Part shown: positions 8,233-16,779 of the stretch, one piece after another | Position numbering within the stretch: position 1 is the first letter of the stretch | Layout: each line of letters starts with the position of its first letter | Assembly (NCBI GenBank): GCA_018267585.1 | Contig: JAFDYE010000837.1 | Coordinates: 1-64,000, forward strand | Source: Bacteroidota bacterium | GTDB lineage: Bacteria; Bacteroidota; Bacteroidia; Chitinophagales; Chitinophagaceae | DNA length: 64,000 bases | Direction: 5' to 3' | The notes under the pieces: model-generated | Told to the model about the DNA's origin: nothing | The model's database searches: none | Seen by the model: only the letters and a program-made list of their open reading frames with translations | Made by a program: the position numbers and the translations under genes

Positions 8233-9540
8233 ATGAAAAAGAATCTTATAACTGTTGGCTTTTGTCTCATTCTCTGCAGCGCCATACACGGCCAGCAGCC
8301 CGCATTGCGGGCGGGCGACCCGCAGATGATCCACCAGTGTATAAAGGAAGTCACGGATATCATAGTCCGCGACATCTTTTCGCCGCCTGTAGCCAGCCGG
8401 ATCTATGCCTATCTGACCATTGCGGGTTATGAAGCAGCCCGTCAAGGCGATCCGGAATACCCAAGCCTTGCAGGAAAACTGCATGGATTGCAGGCTGTGC
8501 CGGCGCCGGAGGCGGGAAAGAAATACGATTTCTCCGTGGCTGCCGCCGAGGCAATACTGGCCGTGGGACGCGCGATGGTCATTTCGGAAGCATCGGTAGA
8601 AGGTTTCAGGGCCAGTGTAATGGCGCAGATAAGAACCGGACTGCCGGAGGACGTCTATTCGAACTCTGTAGATTACGGTAAAGCAGTGGCCGGGCATATT
8701 CTTGCCTGGGCGGCGAAAGACAGGTATAAGGAAACGAGGGCGCTGGCCAAATATGACCCGGGCTATGAGGACTGGCAGTGGAAGCCGACCCCGCCCGCCT
8801 ATATGAAGGCCGTCGAGCCGCACTGGAGCGAGATGCGGACCTTTGTGATCGATTCTGCGCGGCAGTTCATCCCTCATCCGCCGACGCCTTTCTCGCACGA
8901 GAAGGGGAGTCCGTTCTATGCCGACGCGATGGAGGTATATGAAGCCGGCCTTAAGCTGACCGAAGAGCAGCGGCTGATCGCCAATTTCTGGGACTGCAAT
9001 CCCTTCAAGATGAATGTCAACGGTCATTTGATGTTCGCCACAAAGAAGATCTCGCCGGGAGGGCACTGGATCAATATCACCGAGGTAGCCTGTGAGACGG
9101 CGAAGGCCGGTGTGGTGAAGAGTCTACAGGCATATGCCTGGACATCGGTTGTAATGGCAGACGCCTTTATCAGCTGCTGGGATGAAAAGTACAGGAGCAA
9201 GGCGATAAGGCCGGAAACTTATATCAACCAATACATCAGCCAGGACTGGATGCCCTTGCTGCAGACGCCGCCTTTTCCGGAATACACCAGCGGACACAGC
9301 GTCGTATCGGCCTGCGCAGCCGTCGTATTGACCCGGCTGTTTGGTGACAAGTTCGCATTCACGGACTCCACGGAGGTAGAGTTTGGCCTGCCGCCCCGGC
9401 ATTTTACGTCTTTCCGGCAGGCGGCGGAAGAGGCGGCCGTCAGCAGGTTCTACGGCGGCATCCATTTCAAGCCGGCCATTCAGTATGGGCTCGAGGAAGG
9501 GGACAGGATAGGGGAGTTCGTCGCCCGGCGGATACCCTAG
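8233..9540 (+). CDS. Vanadium-dependent haloperoxidase-like PAP2-superfamily enzyme, exported
   Basis: The product is 435 residues from MKKNLITVGF; ATGs at 8221 and 8224 are also in frame. A signal peptide ends near HGQQ. The full vanadate/phosphate pocket is present: Lys319 and Arg326 in KYRSKAIRP, Ser353-Gly354-His355 in PEYTSGHSV, and Arg405 and His411 in SRFYGGIH. These fit vanadium haloperoxidases and acid phosphatases of the PAP2 superfamily. Which of the two activities it has cannot be decided by eye. The length and the long N-terminal helical region favour the haloperoxidase group. Its stop overlaps the convergent response regulator gene by four bases. Confidence 0.88.
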   Translation: MKKNLITVGFCLILCSAIHGQQPALRAGDPQMIHQCIKEVTDIIVRDIFSPPVASRIYAYLTIAGYEAARQGDPEYPSLAGKLHGLQAVPAPEAGKKYDFSVAAAEAILAVGRAMVISEASVEGFRASVMAQIRTGLPEDVYSNSVDYGKAVAGHILAWAAKDRYKETRALAKYDPGYEDWQWKPTPPAYMKAVEPHWSEMRTFVIDSARQFIPHPPTPFSHEKGSPFYADAMEVYEAGLKLTEEQRLIANFWDCNPFKMNVNGHLMFATKKISPGGHWINITEVACETAKAGVVKSLQAYAWTSVVMADAFISCWDEKYRSKAIRPETYINQYISQDWMPLLQTPPFPEYTSGHSVVSACAAVVLTRLFGDKFAFTDSTEVEFGLPPRHFTSFRQAAEEAAVSRFYGGIHFKPAIQYGLEEGDRIGEFVARRIP

Positions 9541-10310
9541 CGCTGCTGCTCCTGCTGACGGGAATTCATGTATTCCGTGGGCGTCATGTTGAACTGCTTC
9601 TGGAAGTTGCGCGCAAAATTGCTCTGCGAGCTGAAGCCCACCATATCCGAGATCTCATAAATACGGTGTTCGCCGCCGGCGAGCAGCTCGGCAGCCCTTT
9701 TGAGGCGTGAGATATTGATCAGCTCGATCGGCGACAGGTCGGAAAGGGCCTTTATTTTCCTGTAAAGGGTGATACGGCTCATCGTCATGATCTTCGCCAG
9801 CTTTTCCACGTCGAGGTCCGGGTCGTCTAAGTTCTTCATGATCGTATTGTGCAGCGTCGAGAGGAATTTTTCATCGCTGCGGGTGTGCGCCATTGTCTTG
9901 ATATGCACCAGGGGGGAAATGGCGAAGAATTCGCGGACCATGTTGCGGTTCTTCAAAAGGCTGGATATCTGCGCGAGCAGATGCTCTTTTGAGAACGGCT
10001 TTTCGATGTAGGCATCTGCTCCCAGCTCGAGCCCTTCGACCTTGGCCTGTATGGTGTTCCTGGCAGTAAGCAGGACGACGGGGACATGGGAATGATCCAG
10101 GGTGGATTTGATGGTCTTGCAAAGTTCGAATCCGTCCATTTCGGGCATCATGACGTCGCTGACGACCAACTGTATGGCTTGGTCTTCGAGGATCTTCAGG
10201 GCTTCTTTTCCGTTGGTGGCTTTCAGAATGGTGTAGCGGCTGCTGAGGATGCGTTCGAGAAAGTCAAGTATCTCTTCTTCATCATCTACCAGCAGGATTA
10301 AAGGCGTCAT
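9537..10310 (-). CDS. Response regulator, receiver domain plus AraC DNA-binding domain
   Basis: The protein is 257 residues from the ATG at 10310. Residues 4-120 form a CheY-like receiver with the acidic pair in LLVDDEEE, the phosphoacceptor Asp52 in VSDVMMPEMDG and the Lys in EKPFSKEH. Residues about 150-257 are an AraC helix-turn-helix pair ending in GFSSQSNFARNFQKQF and TPTEYMNSR. It lies 10 bases after the sensor kinase gene, and the frame is shifted by one relative to it. This is the output half of what in most Bacteroidota PULs is one hybrid protein. It likely activates the divergent susC operon at 13561. Confidence 0.93.
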   Translation of the reverse strand: MTPLILLVDDEEEILDFLERILSSRYTILKATNGKEALKILEDQAIQLVVSDVMMPEMDGFELCKTIKSTLDHSHVPVVLLTARNTIQAKVEGLELGADAYIEKPFSKEHLLAQISSLLKNRNMVREFFAISPLVHIKTMAHTRSDEKFLSTLHNTIMKNLDDPDLDVEKLAKIMTMSRITLYRKIKALSDLSPIELINISRLKRAAELLAGGEHRIYEISDMVGFSSQSNFARNFQKQFNMTPTEYMNSRQQEQQR

Positions 10311-10320
10311 AAGCGTTCGT

Positions 10321-13300
10321 TTATAGGTTAGAATGCAGCTCGAGCACAAATTTATTCATGCCGGGCCAATTATCATCCAAAAAAAGCTGCCCCTTGTGCA
10401 GCAGGACGAGCGATCGGGCAAGCGCGAGTCCGATGCCGGTGCCCTTCTGCTTGTTCGTCTCTTTGAGCCGGTAAAAAGGCTCGAATATACGTTCTTTCAT
10501 CTCTGCGGGAATAATGGGGCCGTCGTTGGCTATTTCGATAATGATGTCCGCGTCTTTGCCGCTGCCGGACGAGAGGCGAACGAATAGCTGGTGCTGGCCG
10601 TATTTTACGGCATTGCTGAACAGGTTGCTGAATATTTTTTTGAGCGCCTCTTCGTCGGCCATCGCATAGACGTCCGCAGGGGGATAGTCGAAGGTGAACT
10701 CGATATTCTTCTTCTTGGCCATCGATTGAAAGGAGAGCCAGGTCTCCTGCATTACAGACGTGATATTGACACGGGAGAAGTCGATGCTGAAGCCCCTTGT
10801 CTCTGTCTGCCGGAAATCGAGGATCTGATTAACGAGAGCGATCAGTCTATTGGTATTCCTTTCCATGGTCAGCACGTCCTCCTTTATCCCCGGCAGCTCG
10901 TCGATCTTTTCGATGAGGTTCTCCGCGGGACCTTTTATCAGGGTCAGTGGCGTGCGGATCTCGTGGGCGACATTGGTGAAGAAATCGATCTTGGCCTCGT
11001 AAATCTCCTTTTCTTTCTTTATTTCCGTCCGGCGGTGGTAGCTGCGGACGATATACCGGATAAGGAGGACGAGCAGCAGGGCGTATAACAGATAGGCCCA
11101 GATGGTGGCCCAGAAGGGCGGGAGGACAACGACGGCGAGCTCTTTTACCGCGTGGCTCCAGTGTCCGCCGACGGCCGCCTGGAGCCTGAAAGTATAATGG
11201 CCGGGCGCCAGTTTGGTAAAATAGACCTTTCGATTGGTAGGAAGATGGGTCCATGTCTTGTCCAGTCCCTTCATAAAATAACGGTACTCTGTCCTATCCG
11301 GCGAGGCATAGCTGAGCGCAGCGAAATCGATGCTGAAGGAAGACTGATCGTGCGGGAGTGTGATATTGTCGGCATAGAGGATGGATCTTTTCAGTATCGA
11401 GCTGTCGGGGCCGGTCTTCAGCTCTACATTGTCCACCTGGAAACCGGTAATATAGATGGACGGTTCGAAGTCGGGGTTGACAAAGTCGTTGGGCTGGAAC
11501 GTGATCATCCCGCGGACGCTGCCGAAGTAGAGCTTTCCGTCCTTGTCCTTGAATCCGGAATTGTAATTGAACTGATCGTTGAGCAGGCCGTTGCCCCTTG
11601 TATAGACCCTTATGGCGTTGTTCGACTTGCGGATATTTACCAGTCCCTTCGAGGTGGTTATCCAGTAGTCGTTGTTGTTGTCCTGGACGACCCGGAAGAC
11701 GAAGTTGCTGGGCAGGCCGCCAGCGGTCGTAAGGTCCGAGAAGGTCTTTCTGTCGGGCCCCAGCCTGCACAGTCCCGTGCCTTCGGTGGAGAACCATATA
11801 TTATGGTCGTTGTCTTCCATGATGGCGTTGATGTCGCGGGAAGCAAGGCCTTTTCCAACGGCGGCGCTTCCGTCCATGTGACCCGTCCGGCCGGTTTTCG
11901 GGTCCAGAAAATAAACCCCGCTGCCGTGGGTCCCCATCCAAAGGACACCGTTATGGTCTTCGAGGATAATGGCGATGAAGGCGTAGGGGATGCCTGGAAG
12001 GGGAGTGAAGTCATCGGTCTTTTCGTTGTACCAGTAGGCTCCGGCCGCGGTTCCCATCGCGATCTTCCCGTAGGATGTCCGGATGAGGGTCAATACGAAA
12101 TTGCTTTTCAGGTCGTGGGGGCCCGGGCCCGACATATAGTGACGGACCACCTTGCCTGTCCTTACGTCCAGGACGTCCAGACCGTGCTCGAAGGTGCCGA
12201 CCCACACCCGGTTGCCGTCGGCGAGCAAGCCGTGTATATTGGTATAGGCGATATCGGTTGGCGAGCCCGATGGCATAAAATGCGTAATGGCGCCGGTCCA
12301 GCTGTCCAGCTTATTCAGTCCGGCGTCCTCGGTGCCGATCCATATATTGTTATAGGCATCCTGGCATATCTCGCGGACCGAGCTGCCGCTGATGGAGGCC
12401 GAAGAATTGTCCGGATAGTATTTTTCAAAGAAGGCGTGCTGCTTGGAGTAATAGTTGACGCCGCCGAAATACGTGCCTGCCCAGACGCCACCCTCGGAAT
12501 CCTTGCAAAGCGAATAGACGGCATTGTCGGAGAGGGAGTAGGGATCGAGGAATTTCTTTTTGAGATTGATCGTCCGGCCGGACTTCATGTCGAGGATAAA
12601 GATGCCCGATTCGGTGGCGATCCAGAATTCGTCGGGAGAATATTGCAGTATATCGCGCGCGTAGATGGTAGATCTGCCCGGATTATAGGTGAGTATGTCC
12701 GTATACTGACCCGTTGCGATGTCAAAGCATTTCAGTCCCTGGTCGTTGGTGGCGATGAGGAGGCTGTTGTTGCCGGCATAGCGAATTCGCTGGGCTTCGC
12801 GGGAATTTGGCCTCGGGGAGTGAGAAAAAATATCGAAGGAGGTGAAGTCATTCGAGCCTTCGTTGTATCTCCAGATATGGCCATTGTTATCGGTAAACCA
12901 GATCTCGCCTTTATCCGTTTTGCAGATGCAGTCGGCGTGGAAGTATTTCGACTCGGGGAAATGAGTGAGTTGGTGTGTAGTAAGGTTATACCTGTATACG
13001 TTGTTGCGGGAAAGGAACCAGAGGTTACCCTTATCGTCGGTCTGTATATAGTTGATCTCCACCAGGGAATCGATCATTCGCACCATCTGCTCGCGTTCGT
13101 AGTCAAAGCGGAAGAGGCCGTTCTGGCCGCCAGCATAGAGGGCGCCCTTGTCGTCACTGAAAAGACAGTAGACCATGTCGCTGCCAATGGCGTTGTTACG
13201 GAGAGAGAAAAGCTTGAAGTGATAGCCGTCAAAACGGTTGAGCCCCTCCTTGGTCCCAAACCAGAGAAACCCGTTCTTGTCCTGTGTCGTGCAGTATACC

Positions 13301-13422
13301 GTGCTGTTAGAGAGGCCGTTCTCTACCTGGAAGTGCCGGAAGTAATAGGGCTGTGCGTATGTCCTGAACAGGAAGCCGGTGAGTAAGAGGGTTAATATGG
13401 CAGTCGTTCTATAATGTAACAT
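10321..13422 (-). CDS. PUL-associated sensor histidine kinase (Reg_prop/Y_Y_Y periplasmic sensor)
   Basis: The protein is 1033 residues. A signal peptide ends near FRTYAQ. Residues about 30-690 hold Reg_prop propeller repeats (for example GFLWFGTKEGLNRFDGYHF). A Y_Y_Y domain spans about 697-765, and one membrane helix (WAYLLYALLLVLLIRYIV) lies near 775. The HisKA domain has its H-box VAHEIRTPLTL near 819. HATPase motifs are NLFSNAVKYG near 932 and GTGIGLALARS near 994. There is no receiver or AraC domain; both are in the next gene. By family knowledge the periplasmic part senses an oligosaccharide. The gene is divergent from susC with a 138-base shared region. Confidence 0.94.
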   Translation of the reverse strand: MLHYRTTAILTLLLTGFLFRTYAQPYYFRHFQVENGLSNSTVYCTTQDKNGFLWFGTKEGLNRFDGYHFKLFSLRNNAIGSDMVYCLFSDDKGALYAGGQNGLFRFDYEREQMVRMIDSLVEINYIQTDDKGNLWFLSRNNVYRYNLTTHQLTHFPESKYFHADCICKTDKGEIWFTDNNGHIWRYNEGSNDFTSFDIFSHSPRPNSREAQRIRYAGNNSLLIATNDQGLKCFDIATGQYTDILTYNPGRSTIYARDILQYSPDEFWIATESGIFILDMKSGRTINLKKKFLDPYSLSDNAVYSLCKDSEGGVWAGTYFGGVNYYSKQHAFFEKYYPDNSSASISGSSVREICQDAYNNIWIGTEDAGLNKLDSWTGAITHFMPSGSPTDIAYTNIHGLLADGNRVWVGTFEHGLDVLDVRTGKVVRHYMSGPGPHDLKSNFVLTLIRTSYGKIAMGTAAGAYWYNEKTDDFTPLPGIPYAFIAIILEDHNGVLWMGTHGSGVYFLDPKTGRTGHMDGSAAVGKGLASRDINAIMEDNDHNIWFSTEGTGLCRLGPDRKTFSDLTTAGGLPSNFVFRVVQDNNNDYWITTSKGLVNIRKSNNAIRVYTRGNGLLNDQFNYNSGFKDKDGKLYFGSVRGMITFQPNDFVNPDFEPSIYITGFQVDNVELKTGPDSSILKRSILYADNITLPHDQSSFSIDFAALSYASPDRTEYRYFMKGLDKTWTHLPTNRKVYFTKLAPGHYTFRLQAAVGGHWSHAVKELAVVVLPPFWATIWAYLLYALLLVLLIRYIVRSYHRRTEIKKEKEIYEAKIDFFTNVAHEIRTPLTLIKGPAENLIEKIDELPGIKEDVLTMERNTNRLIALVNQILDFRQTETRGFSIDFSRVNITSVMQETWLSFQSMAKKKNIEFTFDYPPADVYAMADEEALKKIFSNLFSNAVKYGQHQLFVRLSSGSGKDADIIIEIANDGPIIPAEMKERIFEPFYRLKETNKQKGTGIGLALARSLVLLHKGQLFLDDNWPGMNKFVLELHSNL

Positions 13423-13516
13423 TTTGAAAAGAAAATGATACGGAGTGAATCAGGCGCGTCGGATATACCTTCTACTTTTACGAATGGATAAAATTAGTCA
13501 TTCGGACTGAGATCCA

Positions 13517-13530
13517 TGTAAACGTTTGCA
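13517..13530. promoter_or_regulatory. LacI-type operator upstream of the PUL A susC gene
   Basis: TGTAAACGTTTGCA is a 14-base inverted repeat with one mismatched pair and a central CG, 31 bases before the susC start. It closely matches the general LacI-family operator form. The likely owner is the LacI regulator at 25979, the last gene of this locus. A partial -7 match (TACTTTTA at 13473-13480) lies upstream, so a bound repressor would sit between promoter and gene. Confidence 0.5.
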
Positions 13531-13560
13531 CATTTTCTTTAACCAACAATTAATTGCTGT

Positions 13561-16500
13561 ATGGAAAAAAAAGGAAGGTTTTTGTTTTGCTGTTTCCTTC
13601 TTGCACTTTTTTCGATCCCTGCATTTTCACAGACAAAGCCCAGGATCACCGTCAGCGGTACGGTGAAAGATAGCACCGGAAAGGGCATTCCCCAGGTAAC
13701 TATTACGGAAAGCGGTACCAACAACGGGACGTTCACCGACGCCGGCGGCAAGTTCACCATAAAGGTGGCCGGCGAGAGCTCTGTACTGACTTTCAGCTAT
13801 GTAGGTTATACCACGCAACAGATGGTGGTAGGCAATTCGCCGACGATGAACATCTCGCTGGTCCGCAACCAGGCCGACCTCTCCGACGTGGTGGTCGTGG
13901 GTTATGGTACCCGGCGAAAGGAGTCCATCACCGCGGCTATCGCGACGGTGACCTCCAAGGATATCGAGCGGGTACACGGCGGCAGCACGGTCAGCACGTC
14001 GCTGGCGGGCAAACTGCCGGGCGTAACGTTCCGTCAGGCGGAGGGCCGTCCGGGAGCGAGCGCCAGCATCCAGATCCGCAACTTCGGTCCGGCACTTTAT
14101 GTAATCGATGGCATTCAGCAGGACGAGGGCCAGTTCAACAACCTGTCGCCGAATGACGTTGAAAGCATTACCGTTCTGAAGGACGCTTCGGCGGCCATTT
14201 ATGGAGTAAGGGCCGGCAACGGTGTCGTGGTCGTGACCACCAAGAAAGGAACGGCCGGCCGGAACAATATCAACCTGGACGCCTACACCGGCTACCAGAG
14301 CTTTTTCAGATTCCCCAAGGTCCTTAACAACACCTACGACTACCTGTATTATAAGGCCGATGCGGAAATGAACACCTATGGCAGCACCAGCACGACACAG
14401 GCGATACTGGACGAGGCCAAGAAAGGTCAGGGACAATACAGGAGCTTTGACTGGAGAAAGTACGTAATGGGCAATAATGGCGCGCCGCTGAATTCCGTCA
14501 ACGTCAATATCAATGGCGGTAGTGACAAGGTCCAGTATTATGTGTCGGGTACGAACCTTTACCAAAACTCCGTACTGGGAAGCCAATACAATTTCAATCG
14601 TACCAATATTCAGTCCAATGTGACAGCCAAGCTGTCCAACGGGCTGAAGGTCGGTTTTGACATCAACGGCCGCGTGGAGACCCGTCAGAATCCGGGCGTT
14701 CCGGGTGGCGACGACTATTTCCTCGCGCGTCTGGCCGTTCTGCGGAATACGCCGATGGAAAGACCCTACGCCAATGACAATCCTCAATACCTGAACGACC
14801 TCGGGCCGCACCTGGAATCGAACTATGCGTTCCTGAATAACCAGCTGTCCGGCCACCTGCGCAGCGACTGGCGCGTAGTTCAGACGAATTTCCACGTCGA
14901 CTACGATATTCCGGGTGTGAAGGGCTTGTCGGTGAGGGCATTGGGCTCGTATTATTTCGCGGACTACCTCGAGAACAACCAGGAATACACCTATAAGGCG
15001 TATACTTATATCGACAGCAACAATACCTACAAGGTCACGGGCGGCAGCACGAATCCCTGGCGCGACCGTGAGCAGATCAAGAATATCAATACGGATATCC
15101 AGCTGCAGGCCAACTATACGAATACTTTCGGCAAGCACACGATCGGGGCTACACTAGTGGCGGAGAGGATCAACAACCACCACTTGCGCAACTGGCTGCA
15201 TGCGTCGCCGCAATCCAACTACCTGCCGCTGGTGACGTTCGCGATCATGGACCGTTACGAGGACGCCGACCAGACGCAGACCAGGTCCGGCTATATTGGG
15301 CGGTTTACGTATAGCTACGGCAACAAGTATTTCTTTGAAGCTTCCGCGAGACGGGATGCTTCCTATCTTTTCGCTCCGGGCTACCGGGTCGGTTATTTCC
15401 CCGGATTCTCGGCGGGCTGGAAGGTCACGGAAGAGCCCTGGTTCAAGGCGCTGCTGAACGACAACTATACGGTATTGTCGGACCTGAAGCTGAGGGGTTC
15501 ATATGGGATACTGGGGGATGATAGGGCGCTCAACGGCACGGATCCCATCCTGCCCGATTTCACTTATCTCTCCGGCTATAACTATGGTACGGATAACGGG
15601 GGCAACCTGCTGACGCCTTCCATCCTGAATGGCAATACGGTGACGGCCAGCCGCGACAGGGGCGCCCCTTATACTACGGTATCCTGGATGAAGGACAAGG
15701 TTACAGACGTTGGCACGGATTTCGGTTTTCTCAATGGCCGGTTGACTGGTAGTTTTGACTGGTTCTACCGCAAGCGTACAGGTATTCCTGGCGGAAAGAA
15801 CGACGTCGTGGTACCGCTGGAGCTGGGCTATGGACTGCCTTCATATAACGTTGGATCGGACGCCCAATATGGCGAGGAGGGTTCACTGACCTACAATACG
15901 AGGATACGGGAGCTGGGCTTCAGCATCACGGGAAATATGAGCTTTACGAAGAACAAGTGGCTCCACGACTACAATCCAACGTTCCAGAACTCGATGGATC
16001 AATACTTGACGTCAAGGGAGACCAGGTATACCAATAAAGGCTGGGGTCTTATCTGTATCGGACAGTTCAAATCCCAGGAGCAGATCAATAGCTATAAAGT
16101 CGATCTCGACGGCCAGGGTAACAAGACCCTTTTACCGGGCGACCTGATCTACGCAGACCTGAATGGCGATGGCAAGGTCAGCACCGATCCCAACGATAAA
16201 TCGGATCAGCGACCTATCGGCTATGGATATGGTACTCAGCCAGAGGTCAATTTCGGTCTGAGCATCGCCGCCAACTACAAGGGCTTTGATTTTCATGCCG
16301 ATTTCTCCGGGGCGACAGGCTACACCTGGTATCAGAACTGGGAGCAGCGCTGGGCATTCCAGAACAACGGAAACCTGAACGCCATATTTACCGACAGGTG
16401 GCACCGGCAGAATATATTTGACCTGAACAGTCCGTGGATTGCCGGCAAATACCCGGCTAACCGGTACAACGTCGGGACCTCCCACAGCGACTACGCAGTG

Positions 16501-16749
16501 CAATCTACATTCTGGATGCACAATATTACTTCGTTCAGGGCCAGGACGATCGAGCTGGGCTATTCCTTCCCGCAGTCGATCCTGAAGCGGGCGAAAATAT
16601 ACAAAGCGAGGATCTATGCGAACGTGTACAATGCGTTCTCGATAGACAATCTGGCCAAGTATAATCTCGATCCCGAGACAGTCGACGACAACGGTCTGCA
16701 GTTCCCGCAGAACCGGGTAATTAACATTGGTATCAATCTTTCCTTATAA
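13561..16749 (+). CDS. SusC/RagA-family TonB-dependent outer-membrane transporter (PUL A)
   Basis: The protein is 1062 residues. A signal peptide ends near PAFSQ. A carboxypeptidase-regulatory-like domain covers about residues 30-105 (VSGTVKDSTGKGIPQVTI). The TonB-box and plug region begins near SDVVVVGYGTRRKESITAA. The SusC signature ALYVIDGIQ and VLKDASAAIYGVRAGNGVVVVTTKKG follows, then a beta-barrel ending in INIGINLSL. It should import an oligosaccharide with the SusD at 16780, which follows after 30 bases. There is no N-terminal STN domain, so there is no sign of anti-sigma signalling; control is more likely by the divergent two-component system and a LacI-type site. Confidence 0.97.
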   Translation: MEKKGRFLFCCFLLALFSIPAFSQTKPRITVSGTVKDSTGKGIPQVTITESGTNNGTFTDAGGKFTIKVAGESSVLTFSYVGYTTQQMVVGNSPTMNISLVRNQADLSDVVVVGYGTRRKESITAAIATVTSKDIERVHGGSTVSTSLAGKLPGVTFRQAEGRPGASASIQIRNFGPALYVIDGIQQDEGQFNNLSPNDVESITVLKDASAAIYGVRAGNGVVVVTTKKGTAGRNNINLDAYTGYQSFFRFPKVLNNTYDYLYYKADAEMNTYGSTSTTQAILDEAKKGQGQYRSFDWRKYVMGNNGAPLNSVNVNINGGSDKVQYYVSGTNLYQNSVLGSQYNFNRTNIQSNVTAKLSNGLKVGFDINGRVETRQNPGVPGGDDYFLARLAVLRNTPMERPYANDNPQYLNDLGPHLESNYAFLNNQLSGHLRSDWRVVQTNFHVDYDIPGVKGLSVRALGSYYFADYLENNQEYTYKAYTYIDSNNTYKVTGGSTNPWRDREQIKNINTDIQLQANYTNTFGKHTIGATLVAERINNHHLRNWLHASPQSNYLPLVTFAIMDRYEDADQTQTRSGYIGRFTYSYGNKYFFEASARRDASYLFAPGYRVGYFPGFSAGWKVTEEPWFKALLNDNYTVLSDLKLRGSYGILGDDRALNGTDPILPDFTYLSGYNYGTDNGGNLLTPSILNGNTVTASRDRGAPYTTVSWMKDKVTDVGTDFGFLNGRLTGSFDWFYRKRTGIPGGKNDVVVPLELGYGLPSYNVGSDAQYGEEGSLTYNTRIRELGFSITGNMSFTKNKWLHDYNPTFQNSMDQYLTSRETRYTNKGWGLICIGQFKSQEQINSYKVDLDGQGNKTLLPGDLIYADLNGDGKVSTDPNDKSDQRPIGYGYGTQPEVNFGLSIAANYKGFDFHADFSGATGYTWYQNWEQRWAFQNNGNLNAIFTDRWHRQNIFDLNSPWIAGKYPANRYNVGTSHSDYAVQSTFWMHNITSFRARTIELGYSFPQSILKRAKIYKARIYANVYNAFSIDNLAKYNLDPETVDDNGLQFPQNRVINIGINLSL

Positions 16750-16779
16750 AATTAGTTGGAGAAGAATAAAAATATTAGA

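Noticed and set aside
11152..13386. A 744-codon open frame on the plus strand
   Set aside because: It is antisense to the sensor kinase, whose domains are all present and in order. The composition is not protein-like.
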